Assembly (NCBI GenBank): GCA_902539825.1
Contig: CACBMH010000004.1
Coordinates: 1-61,466, forward strand
DNA length: 61,466 bases
Reading direction: 5' to 3'
DNA from: an uncultured Alphaproteobacteria bacterium
GTDB lineage: Bacteria > Pseudomonadota > Alphaproteobacteria > HIMB59 > GCA-002718135
Shown: positions 31,223-41,730 of the stretch, piece by piece
How the letters are laid out: the number at the start of each line of letters is the position of its first letter
How positions within the stretch are numbered: position 1 is the first letter of the stretch
The notes under the pieces: model-generated
Told to the model about the DNA's origin: nothing
Databases searched by the model: none
Seen by the model: the letters and a program-made list of their open reading frames with translations, nothing else
Position numbers and translations under genes: made by a program

Positions 31223-31378
31223 TCAATAAAAAAAAAATCCATATTTTTCAATAACTTATATTGATAATTTATACAAAAAATTAGAAAAAAAAAATTATTT
31301 TTAATGTTTTATTTGTTCGTCAATTAAAATATATGAAGCTCATCTTATTAGTAAGGAAACAAACTATAAGGAGTTTTT

Positions 31379-32143
31379 ATGTTAAATAAGACTAGTCTAC
31401 TAGGCATTATTGCTGCAACAATAGCTTTTATAGCTGTACCAGCATTTGCCGCAGATACTTTCTTAGGTGAAGGTGATTTCGTAGGTATCACGTTTTGGAT
31501 TGTTTCAATTGGAATGTGGGCATCTACTATTTTCTTCTTTTACGAAGGTATGAGAGTTTCTTCTAAATGGAGAACTTCAATGGTTGTTGCAGGGCTAATT
31601 ACGTTTATAGCTGCTGTACACTACATGTATATGAGAGACTTTTGGGTTGCTACAGGTGAGTCACCAACAGTATATAGATATATTGACTGGATACTAACTG
31701 TACCACTTCAAATGGTTGAATTCTTTTTAATTCTTGTTGCTGCTGGCGCAGCTGTATCTAGTGGTGCTTTCTACAGATTGCTCATTGGTACACTTGTTAT
31801 GATAGTTGGTGGATACCTTGGGGAAGCGGGTCATATTTCAGTATTACTTGGTTTCATTATAGGTATGATCGGTTGGGCTGTAATCATTTGGGAAATCTTC
31901 CGAGGTGAGGCAAGTCAAGCTGCTACAACTAAAGAATCAGTAACATCTGCATTTAATGCAATGAGATTAATTGTATTAGTTGGATGGGCAATCTATCCTC
32001 TAGGATATGTATTCGGTTTAATGATGGGTTCAGTTGATGCTGATACTCTAAACTGGATTTATAACCTTGCAGATTTTATTAATAAAATCCTATTTGGTTT
32101 AATTATCTGGAACGCTGCTGCTAAAGACTCAGCAACTGCATAA
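31379..32143 (+). CDS. Proteorhodopsin, predicted blue-absorbing proton pump
   Basis: Seven-TM protein with signal peptide; AAVHYMYMRD, RYIDWILTVPLQMVEFFLIL, Schiff-base Lys in DFINKILFGLIIW; AAGGAG RBS upstream. Confidence 0.98.
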   Translation: MLNKTSLLGIIAATIAFIAVPAFAADTFLGEGDFVGITFWIVSIGMWASTIFFFYEGMRVSSKWRTSMVVAGLITFIAAVHYMYMRDFWVATGESPTVYRYIDWILTVPLQMVEFFLILVAAGAAVSSGAFYRLLIGTLVMIVGGYLGEAGHISVLLGFIIGMIGWAVIIWEIFRGEASQAATTKESVTSAFNAMRLIVLVGWAIYPLGYVFGLMMGSVDADTLNWIYNLADFINKILFGLIIWNAAAKDSATA

Positions 32144-32163
32144 TTAAATATCAAAATAATATC

Positions 32164-32193
32164 AAAAAACCCTCTATTTAGAGGGTTTTTTTT
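32164..32193 (+). terminator. Rho-independent terminator after proteorhodopsin
   Basis: AAAAAACCCTCTATTTAGAGGGTTTTTTTT hairpin with T-tract. Confidence 0.93.
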
Positions 32194-32239
32194 ATTAAAT
32201 TATTGACTTAATTTTTCAATATATGTATTTGAGCACGCG

Positions 32240-32698
32240 ATGAAAACATTCTCTCTAAAAAGAAGTGAAATTAATAAAAAGTGGGTCTTAATTGACGCAA
32301 AAAATGTAGTTTTAGGAAGACTTGCAGTTATTTCTGCTAACATTTTAAGAGGTAAAAATAAGCCTGAATATACTCCTAATCAAGATTGTGGAGATAATTT
32401 GATTATAATCAATTCTGATAAAATTCATCTAAAAGGCAAAAAGGCTGACAATAAAATCTATTACAGACACACTGGGTATCCAGGTGGTATTAAAGAAACA
32501 ACTCCTAACAAAATGAAGGAGAAAAATAAATCTGATGAAATGGTTAAACTTGCTATAAAAAGAATGATTCCAAAAGGACCACTAGGAAGAAAACAATTAT
32601 CTAACTGTAAGATATTTAGAGATGAAAATCATAAGCATGAAGCTCAAAACCCTCAAACAATTGATATAGCATCAATGAATATTAAAAATAAAATTTAA
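32240..32698 (+). CDS. rplM: 50S ribosomal protein L13
   Basis: [40 protein letters not shown]. Confidence 0.97.
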   Translation: MKTFSLKRSEINKKWVLIDAKNVVLGRLAVISANILRGKNKPEYTPNQDCGDNLIIINSDKIHLKGKKADNKIYYRHTGYPGGIKETTPNKMKEKNKSDEMVKLAIKRMIPKGPLGRKQLSNCKIFRDENHKHEAQNPQTIDIASMNIKNKI

Positions 32699-32700
32699 CT

Positions 32701-33129
32701 ATGGAAAATCAAGAAATTCAAACTGACAGTATTTTAGATAACAAAGAAAGAGCTTACGCTACAGGAAAAAGAAAAAATTCTATTGCTAGAGTCTGGTTAA
32801 AAAGAGGTAGTGGTGAGATTAAAATCAATGGCAAACCTTTGGATAAATACTTTTCTAGACCAGTGCTTCAAATGATAGTAAATCAACCATTAGATGTTGT
32901 GAATTCAGACAACGTGTATGAGATAATGGCTACGGTTAAAGGTGGAGGCCTTTCAGGTCAAGCTGGTGCTATAAGACATGGTATTAGCAAAGCACTAAGC
33001 TTATATGATCAATCAAATAGACCTCCTTTAAAAAAAGTAGGCTTTCTTACAAGAGATCCAAGAGTTGTTGAAAGAAAAAAAGCTGGCCTTGCAAAAGCCA
33101 GAAGAAGTTACCAATTCTCTAAGAGATAA
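32701..33129 (+). CDS. rpsI: 30S ribosomal protein S9
   Basis: [27 protein letters not shown]-terminal [14 protein letters not shown]. Confidence 0.97.
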   Translation: MENQEIQTDSILDNKERAYATGKRKNSIARVWLKRGSGEIKINGKPLDKYFSRPVLQMIVNQPLDVVNSDNVYEIMATVKGGGLSGQAGAIRHGISKALSLYDQSNRPPLKKVGFLTRDPRVVERKKAGLAKARRSYQFSKR

Positions 33130-33135
33130 ATTTTC

Positions 33136-34164
33136 ATGAAAGATAAGATTAGAGTAGCCGTTTTAGGCTCAACTGGCTATGTTGGTATGGAGTTGGTAAA
33201 GATTCTATCAAATCATTCTCACGTAGATATAAATTTTTTAGGATCAGAAACTATTCATGAAAGGTATCTAAATAATATTGAAAATACAAAAGAATATAAC
33301 CAACTTCCTCTATTAAAACCAAATGATGGTTTCAATGCTGATGATAGTGATTATGTATTCTTAGCCCTACCTCATGCAGTATCTAACAAATATGTAAAAA
33401 AATATTTTGATAAAATTAATATTATAGATTTATCAGCTGATTTTAGATTAGATAATTTTGATGATTATAAAAAAAATTATGGCAATGAACATGAATGCAA
33501 AGAGTATTTAAACAGCTTTATTTATGGTCTTGTTGAAATAAATAGAGAAAAAATATTAAATTCAAAAAATATTGCAGTACCTGGTTGTTACCCAACTTCT
33601 ATTTTATTACCATTAATACCTTTAATAAAAAATAAGTTTATCAATACGGAGAATATAATTATAGATTCAAAATCAGGCTATAGTGGAGCAGGAAAGAAAT
33701 TTGATTTCAATAAAATGAAATCAAAAAATGATTATAATTTCTATAATTATAATACAAATAATCACAGGCATATTGCAGAAATTAAACAAGAGCTTAATAA
33801 GCATAATTCAGAAAATGAAATAAAATTTTCATTTAATCCTCACATTCTACCTAATTTTAGAGGTATGATTTCTACAATTTACTGTGATCTCAATAATAGT
33901 GTTAAAAAAAATGATATTATAAATCTTTTTCACGAATTACAAAACATAAATCCTTTTTTAAAATATATTGATAATGATGAACCTCTTGATTTTTTTTCTG
34001 TTCAAAATTCAAATTATTGTAAAATTAAAATATTTAATCATCATAGTGACAACAAAATAATTATAGTGAGTGCAATAGATAATTTAATCAAGGGTGCTGC
34101 TGGTCAAGCAGTACAATGTTTTAATATAGTTGAAAATATTGAAGAAACAGTATCTTTAGTATGA
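33136..34164 (+). CDS. argC: N-acetyl-gamma-glutamyl-phosphate reductase
   Basis: VAVLGSTGYVGMELVKILSNH; VPGCYPTSILLPLIPL; SKSGYSGAG. Confidence 0.94.
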   Translation: MKDKIRVAVLGSTGYVGMELVKILSNHSHVDINFLGSETIHERYLNNIENTKEYNQLPLLKPNDGFNADDSDYVFLALPHAVSNKYVKKYFDKINIIDLSADFRLDNFDDYKKNYGNEHECKEYLNSFIYGLVEINREKILNSKNIAVPGCYPTSILLPLIPLIKNKFINTENIIIDSKSGYSGAGKKFDFNKMKSKNDYNFYNYNTNNHRHIAEIKQELNKHNSENEIKFSFNPHILPNFRGMISTIYCDLNNSVKKNDIINLFHELQNINPFLKYIDNDEPLDFFSVQNSNYCKIKIFNHHSDNKIIIVSAIDNLIKGAAGQAVQCFNIVENIEETVSLV

Positions 34165-34346
34165 ATAAATATTTTACAATTTTTCTTCTATTTTTTTCTA
34201 TCGTTTCCTGCGGATATCCTGATATTGATAATGTACCTGATTTTAAAGACACAAAATTGAATGATGAAGAAATATTAGAATATTGTAGTATTTCTAATAC
34301 TGATAAAAAAGATATAGATAAATGTATTAATGATTATAAAAACTAA
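34161..34346 (+). CDS. Small predicted lipoprotein, unknown function
   Basis: 61 aa with lipobox FSIVSCG; overlaps argC stop by 4 nt. Confidence 0.6.
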   Translation: MNKYFTIFLLFFSIVSCGYPDIDNVPDFKDTKLNDEEILEYCSISNTDKKDIDKCINDYKN

Positions 34347-34354
34347 ATATTATT

Positions 34355-35653
34355 ATGAATAAGCTTAATATTGGTATAGCGGGATTAGGAAATGTTGGAT
34401 CAGCATTGGTTGAGTCAATTGAAGAAAATAAAAATTATTTTTTAGCTAAAACAGATGTTGAATTTAATATCATTGGAATATCTGCCAAAACTAAAAATAA
34501 AAAAAGAAACTTCAATATATCAAATTATACTTGGTATGACGATCCAAGAGAAATGTCTAAAGATGATAATTGTAACGTAATTGTTGAATTAATTGGCGAA
34601 GAAAAAGGAATTAGCTATGAAATAATTGAAACAGCATTAAAAAATAAAAAACATGTAGTAACAGGAAATAAAGCTTTAATAGCTAATTATGGAAAAGAAT
34701 TATTTGAATTAGCTAATATACATTCACTAGCCTTATCGTATGAGGCTGCTGTTGCAGGTGGTATCCCAATTATAAAAACAATAAAAAATTCTATTAGCTT
34801 AGATAGAATTAATAAAATTTCTGGAATTTTAAATGGAACTACAAATTACATTTTAACTAAAATGCAACAAGATAATTTGTCTTTTGATGAAGTTCTTAAA
34901 ATTGCTAAAGATAAAGGATTTACTTCTGATCAGGAATCAAAATTAGATATTGGTGGATATGATGCAGCTCACAAGCTAACAATATTATCAACTCTATGTT
35001 TTAAATCAAATTTAGATTTTAATAATAACTATATTGAAGGAATATCTAATATTAAAATTGAAGATATAAATTTTGCTAAAAAATTAGGATATAAGATAAA
35101 GTTAATATCTGAAGCAAGTATAATTGAAGGAAAAATTTCAAACTTTACTTCACCAAAACTAGTTTCAATGGATAATCCTTTAGCAAGTGTTGATAATGCC
35201 CTTAATGCAATTAATATTGAAACAATACATCTAGAAAATTTATTTTTAGAGGGTGAAGGAGCAGGGGGGAAGCCAACTGCCAGCTCTGTCTTGTCTGATT
35301 TATATGATATATCTCAGAATGAAAAATTTGATAATTTGGGTTTTAAAATTGATAACTTACAAACTTTTGAAAAATATTCAGCAGAAAATATAATTAATAG
35401 CTATTACCTAAGAATAATGACAGAAGACAAACCTGGTGTTCTTTCATCAATTACTAATTATTTTAGTGATTTTGATATATCTGTTAAAAAAATACTTCAA
35501 CTTCCCGAGAGTTCTGAAACAGATAATCCTATACCTATTATAATAACTACTCATAATATTCAGAGAGAAAAATTAAGTAATGTTATTAATAAAATTGAAG
35601 GTTTAGAATTTGTAAAAGAAAAAATTACTGTTCTTGCTATTCATGATAATTAA
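34355..35653 (+). CDS. hom: Homoserine dehydrogenase
   Basis: GIAGLGNVGSALVE; VTGNKALIANYG; SGILNGTTNYILTKM; C-terminal ACT domain. Confidence 0.95.
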   Translation: MNKLNIGIAGLGNVGSALVESIEENKNYFLAKTDVEFNIIGISAKTKNKKRNFNISNYTWYDDPREMSKDDNCNVIVELIGEEKGISYEIIETALKNKKHVVTGNKALIANYGKELFELANIHSLALSYEAAVAGGIPIIKTIKNSISLDRINKISGILNGTTNYILTKMQQDNLSFDEVLKIAKDKGFTSDQESKLDIGGYDAAHKLTILSTLCFKSNLDFNNNYIEGISNIKIEDINFAKKLGYKIKLISEASIIEGKISNFTSPKLVSMDNPLASVDNALNAINIETIHLENLFLEGEGAGGKPTASSVLSDLYDISQNEKFDNLGFKIDNLQTFEKYSAENIINSYYLRIMTEDKPGVLSSITNYFSDFDISVKKILQLPESSETDNPIPIIITTHNIQREKLSNVINKIEGLEFVKEKITVLAIHDN

Positions 35654-35658
35654 TTAAT

Positions 35659-37404
35659 GTGAATATTGAAAAATCACTATCTGATAAATTTTGGGAAGAA
35701 AAGGAAATAGACTTTAAGCACATTCAAGCTCTTTCACAAAAGAAATCAATTTCTGAAATTTTTTCAAAACTTCTAATTTCAAGAGGTGTCTTCGAAGATA
35801 ATTATGATCACTATATAAATCCTAATCTTTTAGATAATCTTCCAGATCCTTTTGAACTTAAAGATATGAAAAAAGGAATTGAAAGATGTATTGAGGCTTT
35901 AAAAAACAATGAAAAGATTGGAATAATCGCTGATTATGATGTTGATGGATCCACTTCTGCATCAATTTTATATAGGTTTTTAAATAATTATACCAACAAT
36001 CTTGTTTGCAAAATACCTAATAGATTGTCAGAGGGTTATGGTCCAAATGTCAGACTTATGAATGAAATGCTTAATGAAAATACTACACTCTTGTTTACAC
36101 TGGATTGTGGAACATCAGCATTTAACTCAATTGATTTGCCTGATTTCAAAAGTATTGAGGTTATAGTAATAGATCATCATTTAAGTGAATTTAAACTTCC
36201 AAAAGTCCATTCAGTAATTAATCCAAATCGTTTTGATGAAAACAATAATTATAAAGATTTTGCTGCAGTAGCAGTAACATTTCTATTTTTAATGGGATTA
36301 AGGAAGCAAATTAGAGAATTAAATTTATTTCCAAATATAAAAGAACCGAATTTAATGTCATATTTAGACTTAGTTGCTGTTGGAACAATTTGCGATATTG
36401 TCAATATTAACAATTACAATAGATCAATTGTTAGTAAGGGTTTGGAACTCATTAGAAGTCGAAAAAATAAATCAATAACAAAAATATTAGATAACTCTAA
36501 TATTAATCATGAGCCTTTATCCAAAGATATTGGATTTGTTTTAGGGCCACAAATTAATGCTGCGAGTAGAATTGATGATTCTTCTTTATCTTCCAAACTT
36601 TTGATAACAAATGATGATTCTGAAATTGAAACTATTTCTAGAAAACTATTTTTAATCAATGAAAAAAGAAAATTAATTGAACAAAATATATTTAATGAAG
36701 CAATTGAGCAAATAAAAGATCAAGAAAATAAAAAATTTATTATTGTCTATAAAGAGAATTGGCATCAAGGTGTTTTAGGTATAGTTGCCAGTAAAATAGT
36801 AGCTCTTTATAATAAGCCAACATTTGTATTTTCTTTTATTAATAATACTGGATCTGGCTCAGGTAGATCTATAGATCAAATTGATATTGGTAGTATTGTT
36901 CTTGAACTTAAGGCAAATGATTTAATAGAAGATGGTGGCGGTCATACAATGGCCGTAGGCTTAAAAATAAATAAAAAAAAATTAGATAAAATAGATAATT
37001 TTTTAGTTAAAAAATTTGATTCATATCATGATAATTTTTTTGAAAAAAAAATATTTTATGACAGTGAAATTTCTGTAAATCAAATAAACAAAGATTTTTT
37101 AGATAATTTAGAATTATTAGAACCTCACGGCAAAGGAAATGAAGAACCTCAATTTTTAATCAAAGATATAGTAATTGATCAGGTTAAAAATCTAAAAAAT
37201 AAACATATTTTAATTTTTTTTAAAAATGATTTAGGTGAAAATATAAAGGGGATTTCATTCAATAGTATTAATACTCCAGTTGGTGATTATCTTATGAAGT
37301 TTAATAAATTTAAATTTCATATCTTGTGTTCTATTAAAAAAGATAACTTTTCAAATACTCAGATGCCCCAAATACTGATTCATGACGTGAAAGTAATCAA
37401 TTAA
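35659..37404 (+). CDS. recJ: Single-stranded-DNA-specific exonuclease RecJ (GTG start)
   Basis: IIADYDVDGSTSASILYRFL; VIDHHLSEFKLP; EDGGGHTMAVG. Confidence 0.95.
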   Translation: MNIEKSLSDKFWEEKEIDFKHIQALSQKKSISEIFSKLLISRGVFEDNYDHYINPNLLDNLPDPFELKDMKKGIERCIEALKNNEKIGIIADYDVDGSTSASILYRFLNNYTNNLVCKIPNRLSEGYGPNVRLMNEMLNENTTLLFTLDCGTSAFNSIDLPDFKSIEVIVIDHHLSEFKLPKVHSVINPNRFDENNNYKDFAAVAVTFLFLMGLRKQIRELNLFPNIKEPNLMSYLDLVAVGTICDIVNINNYNRSIVSKGLELIRSRKNKSITKILDNSNINHEPLSKDIGFVLGPQINAASRIDDSSLSSKLLITNDDSEIETISRKLFLINEKRKLIEQNIFNEAIEQIKDQENKKFIIVYKENWHQGVLGIVASKIVALYNKPTFVFSFINNTGSGSGRSIDQIDIGSIVLELKANDLIEDGGGHTMAVGLKINKKKLDKIDNFLVKKFDSYHDNFFEKKIFYDSEISVNQINKDFLDNLELLEPHGKGNEEPQFLIKDIVIDQVKNLKNKHILIFFKNDLGENIKGISFNSINTPVGDYLMKFNKFKFHILCSIKKDNFSNTQMPQILIHDVKVIN

Positions 37405-37448
37405 ATAATTTGAAAAAAATCAAAATATCTACTATATACCAACCACGT

Positions 37449-37523
37449 GTCCCCTTCGTCTATCGGTTAGGACATCAGGTTTTCATCCTGAAAAGAGGAG
37501 TTCGACTCTCCTAGGGGATGCCA
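37449..37523 (+). tRNA. tRNA-Glu (TTC)
   Basis: GTCCCCT/AGGGGAT acceptor, anticodon loop TTTTCAT, T-loop GTTCGACTC, CCA. Confidence 0.95.
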
Positions 37524-37528
37524 CTAAT

Positions 37529-38515
37529 TTAGGGGCACAGAATTATTGACCCCACTGAATTCCTTGATTGAATTAGCTCATGAGCCTCACTAGCTTCGGA
37601 TAATTTAAATTTTTTGAATATATTAGGCTTAATTTCTTTATTTTTAATTTTTAAAAACAATTTGTTACTACACTCTTCTAGCTCTTCTGAATTACGAATA
37701 TAATGCATTAATGTTGGTCTAGTATAATATAAACTTTTAGGATTAAATGTACTGTGAAGATTTACATCATTTACCATTCCGGAGGATTGTCCAAAAGATA
37801 CCATTAGCCCTCTAAATTTTAAGCATTTTAAAGATATATTAAATGTATCTTTTCCGACTCCATCATAAACAACATTTACTCCTTCATTGTTTGTTAATTT
37901 TAAAACATTACTATGAACATCATCTTGTTTATAATTTATAGTGAATTCACATCCATTTTTTTTTGCTAATGATTCTTTTTCATCAGTACTAACGGTGCCT
38001 ATCATTTTAGCTCCTATGGATTTTGCCCATTGACTAGCAATTAAGCCAACACCTCCTGCAGCTGCATGAAATAAAAAAACTTCATCTTTTTGTAATTTAT
38101 ACAATCTTTCAAAAAGGTATTCGACGGTCATTCCCTGCAATAATATTGAAGCAGCTTCATCATTTGAAATATATTCTGGTAATTTTACAACCCTTCGGGC
38201 ATCAAAATCTCTAACTTCACAATAAGCACCAATTGGAGGGCTAAAGGAGTAAGCTACTCTATCACCAACTTTTAAGTTCGATACATTATCTCCAATTTCT
38301 ATAACATCTCCTGCTGCTTCTACTCCTAAACAGAAAGGGATTTCTATAGGTAACGGATATATTCCTGTTCTATGATACGTATCTATGTAATTAATACCAA
38401 TTGAAGTTTGGTTAATTCTGACCATATTTTCTTCAATATTTTTAGGTAAGTCATAGTTTTCATATTTTAAAACTTCTGGACCACCTAGCTTACTGACTAC
38501 AACTCTATTTGGCAT
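37529..38515 (-). CDS. NADPH:quinone reductase, zinc-independent MDR family
   Basis: NQTSIGINYIDTYHRTGIYPLP; FLFHAAAGGVGLIASQWAKSIGAKMIGTVSTDEK. Confidence 0.9.
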   Translation of the reverse strand: MPNRVVVSKLGGPEVLKYENYDLPKNIEENMVRINQTSIGINYIDTYHRTGIYPLPIEIPFCLGVEAAGDVIEIGDNVSNLKVGDRVAYSFSPPIGAYCEVRDFDARRVVKLPEYISNDEAASILLQGMTVEYLFERLYKLQKDEVFLFHAAAGGVGLIASQWAKSIGAKMIGTVSTDEKESLAKKNGCEFTINYKQDDVHSNVLKLTNNEGVNVVYDGVGKDTFNISLKCLKFRGLMVSFGQSSGMVNDVNLHSTFNPKSLYYTRPTLMHYIRNSEELEECSNKLFLKIKNKEIKPNIFKKFKLSEASEAHELIQSRNSVGSIILCP

Positions 38516-40454
38516 AATTATTCTTTAAGTTTTTATACACTAATTCGAATTCTTTTAAACATTCTGGATTAGCCAATGATTCTTCATTTTCAATACTTTC
38601 ACCATTAATTAATTTTTTAATTAAAATTTCAACTATTTTACCACTTCTAGTTCTTGGTATTTCACTAATAGCATATATTTGTGAGGGAATATGCTTGTAA
38701 GAAAGATTAATTTTTATTTCATCTATAATTTTAGACCTTAAATTTTCATTAAATTCAAAATTATTATTCAAGACAACAAATAATATAATTTGTGTATCAT
38801 TTTTTAATTTATATTCCACTGCAACAGCTTCCTGAACTTCTGTAATATTTTCAATTACTCTATAAATTTCTGCAGTACCTATTCTTACTCCTCCAGAATT
38901 TAGAGTTGCATCTGATCGGCCATAAATTACATAACCACCATTTATAGTTTTTTCAATATAATCCCCATGATACCAAATGTTTTCATATTTACTAAAATAA
39001 GAATTAAAATATTTTTTATTATCATGATCGTTCCAAAAATATAAAGGCATTGATGGAAAAGAAGATTTACATACTAGCTCTCCTTTTTGATTTTCAATTG
39101 AATTTCCTTTTTCATCAAATACATCAACATCCATTCCAAGAGCTTTACACTGAATTTCACCACTATAGACATCCATTAACGGATTACCGGTAACAAAACA
39201 CGAAACTAAATCAGTACCACCACTTATAGATTCAAGATGAATATTTGATTTGATGTTTTCATAAACGTATTCAAATGATTCATTAACCAAAGGAGATCCT
39301 GTTGAAGCTAGTGTATTTAAACTATTTAATTTAAAACTTTCTTTAATTTTAATTTTATTATTTTTTAAAGTATCTAAATATTTTGCACCAGTGCCAAAAA
39401 AATTAATGCCTTCTTCTTCTGCTATTTCAAAAAGATGTTTATTATCGGGAATAAAAGGCGATCCATCATATAAAATTATTGTTGCTTTTGACGCCAAAGC
39501 AGAAACTAACCAATTCCACATCATCCACCCACAAGTAGTAAAATAAAAAACTCTATCTTTTTCATTAATATTACAATGTAATACGTGTTCTTTTTTATGT
39601 TGTATTAGCGCTCCGCCAGAACTGTGAACAATACATTTTGGTACTCCAGTAGTTCCACTCGAATAAAGAATATACAGTGGGTGATTAAAATTAAACCTTT
39701 CAAATTTACTATACGCAATTTCTTGTTGTAAAATCTTGCACAAATTATCGTATTCAAAATCTAATTGATAATCTGTTTCATTAAATTCATATGGTATTAA
39801 AATAATTTTTTCTATACTTGGGATATTATATACAACATCTTTTATAATTTTTGTCGTATCAACTTTTTTATTGTTATAAAAATAATAATCTGAAAATAAT
39901 AATACTTTTGGTTCAATTTGTTTAAATCTATCTATAATTGCTTTTTTACCAAAATCTGATGAACATGATGACCAAATAGCACCTAATTGTGCTGTAGATA
40001 AAAATGAAATTACAGTTTCAGGTATATTAGGAAGTATGGCAGCTATCCTATCATTTTTTTCAATGTTATTATTTTTTAAATAATTTGCAAATTTCAAAAC
40101 TGCACTTTTAAGCTCTCTCCAAGAGTAATTTCTTTTAATTTTTTTTTCAGAGTGAAATATTATTGCATCATCATTATCATCTCTTGTTAAACAATTTTCA
40201 GCATAATTTATCTTACATTCATCAAAAAATTTATTATTAGTAAATTCAGGTGCTGATTTAAAAATTTTACCTTTTTTTTCACCAACAAAATTTGTGAAAT
40301 CCCAAACATTAGTCCAAAATTCATTTTTATGTTTTATGCTCCAATTATGCAAGTCAGCATAATTTTTTATATTTAAACTTTTATCTAGTTGATTAATAAA
40401 CTTGTGGAGGTTTGTTTTTTTATTATTTGGAGACCACAACTTTATGTTGTGCAT
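38505..40454 (-). CDS. Acetoacetyl-CoA synthetase
   Basis: AMP-binding LYILYSSGTTGVPKCIVHSSGGALIQHKKEH; YGRSDATLNSGGVRIGTAEIYR; PRTRSGKIVEI; N-terminal ACAS domain. Confidence 0.92.
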   Translation of the reverse strand: MHNIKLWSPNNKKTNLHKFINQLDKSLNIKNYADLHNWSIKHKNEFWTNVWDFTNFVGEKKGKIFKSAPEFTNNKFFDECKINYAENCLTRDDNDDAIIFHSEKKIKRNYSWRELKSAVLKFANYLKNNNIEKNDRIAAILPNIPETVISFLSTAQLGAIWSSCSSDFGKKAIIDRFKQIEPKVLLFSDYYFYNNKKVDTTKIIKDVVYNIPSIEKIILIPYEFNETDYQLDFEYDNLCKILQQEIAYSKFERFNFNHPLYILYSSGTTGVPKCIVHSSGGALIQHKKEHVLHCNINEKDRVFYFTTCGWMMWNWLVSALASKATIILYDGSPFIPDNKHLFEIAEEEGINFFGTGAKYLDTLKNNKIKIKESFKLNSLNTLASTGSPLVNESFEYVYENIKSNIHLESISGGTDLVSCFVTGNPLMDVYSGEIQCKALGMDVDVFDEKGNSIENQKGELVCKSSFPSMPLYFWNDHDNKKYFNSYFSKYENIWYHGDYIEKTINGGYVIYGRSDATLNSGGVRIGTAEIYRVIENITEVQEAVAVEYKLKNDTQIILFVVLNNNFEFNENLRSKIIDEIKINLSYKHIPSQIYAISEIPRTRSGKIVEILIKKLINGESIENEESLANPECLKEFELVYKNLKNNYAK

Positions 40455-40460
40455 AACAAT

Positions 40461-40916
40461 TTAATTCTTTTTTTGGTCTTCTTTAAGAGATCTAACTCTG
40501 ACAATAACATCAATATTATGCAATGAGAGACAAGCAGGAATAGAAGGTATATCAAGATTAATATTTTTCGTAGGTATATCATGAATCTTACCTTCATCTT
40601 CAATATACAAATGATAATGAGATTTATTATTATTACAATAGAGTGATTTATTTTGATCAACAACTATTTCTCTTATTAATCCTAATGAGGTAAATTGTTT
40701 TAAAGTGTTATAAATTGTAGCCATAGAAATTTTTCTATCTTCTTTTTTTACTTCATCAAAAAGATTTTCAGCAGAAATATGCCTGTCACCTTTTTCAAAA
40801 ATTAATTTAGCTAAAATTCTTCTTTGTTTTGTAGGTCTTATGCCACTTTCCTCTATTTTTTTCAGTGCGCGGCTGTAAGGACTTAGAGGATCAATTACTT
40901 TGTTTTCTATTCTCAT
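40461..40916 (-). CDS. Fur family transcriptional regulator (Irr-like)
   Basis: SGIRPTKQRRILAKLIFEKGDRHISAENLFDEVKKEDRKISMATIYNTLKQF; HYHLY. Confidence 0.9.
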   Translation of the reverse strand: MRIENKVIDPLSPYSRALKKIEESGIRPTKQRRILAKLIFEKGDRHISAENLFDEVKKEDRKISMATIYNTLKQFTSLGLIREIVVDQNKSLYCNNNKSHYHLYIEDEGKIHDIPTKNINLDIPSIPACLSLHNIDVIVRVRSLKEDQKKN

Positions 40917-40932
40917 AATATTATAATAAGTA

Positions 40933-41730
40933 ATGAATTACATTTTTTCTGCAATTTTTCTATATTTTTTTTTAGGTTTTCTCTTGTATATCTTTCAAAG
41001 ACGCATTGTTTTTAATAAATCAGGACATCCAGGCGTACCAAAGGATTATAACTTGGATAATACAGAAGAAGTTTATATTAAAACTGAGGATAACTTAAAG
41101 CTATTATCATGGTATTATAAAGGTAATAATTCACTCCCTTTACTAGTTTATTTTCATGGTAATTCTTTTCATATCGGAGATAGAGCTTACAGAATCCAGA
41201 GGTATATCGAAAAAAATTGGAGCGTACTTTTAGTTTCCTGGAGAGGCTTTGGAGGTAACAAAGGAAATCCAACAGAAAAAAATTTATATAAAGATGCAGA
41301 AGCAGTATTAAAATGGATTAAAAATAATACTGAATTTAAATTCAAAGAATTAGTGATTTATGGAGAATCACTCGGATCTGGTGCTGCAGTAGAAATGGGT
41401 ACAAAGTACGAATTTTTATCTATTGTTTTAGAAGCGCCATTTACATCTATCAATGATATTGCAAAAAAAAGATATAAAATATTTCCAACAAAATATTTAG
41501 TTAAAGATAAATTCGATAACTTCAGTAAAATTGATAAAATAACTTCGCCATTACTTATTATTAGTGGAAAAAAGGATGAAATTGTACCGCATGAACACAG
41601 TATTAAGCTTTATGATAAAGCAAAAGTAATAAAAAAGAGTGTTTTTATTGACGAAGCAATACACAATAATCTATATGATTTCGGGATTGAAAAAGACGTA
41701 ATTGGCTTTAATTTAAAACTATGGAAATAG
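40933..41730 (+). CDS. Alpha/beta hydrolase (BEM46/YfhR-like)
   Basis: LVYFHGNSFHIGDRAYRIQRY; VIYGESLGSGAAVEMG nucleophile elbow. Confidence 0.88.
   Translation: MNYIFSAIFLYFFLGFLLYIFQRRIVFNKSGHPGVPKDYNLDNTEEVYIKTEDNLKLLSWYYKGNNSLPLLVYFHGNSFHIGDRAYRIQRYIEKNWSVLLVSWRGFGGNKGNPTEKNLYKDAEAVLKWIKNNTEFKFKELVIYGESLGSGAAVEMGTKYEFLSIVLEAPFTSINDIAKKRYKIFPTKYLVKDKFDNFSKIDKITSPLLIISGKKDEIVPHEHSIKLYDKAKVIKKSVFIDEAIHNNLYDFGIEKDVIGFNLKLWK

Noticed and set aside
40442-40663. Hydrophobic minus-strand ORF overlapping the Fur/Irr gene in another frame
   Set aside because: Out-of-frame reading of a well-supported Fur-family CDS on the same strand
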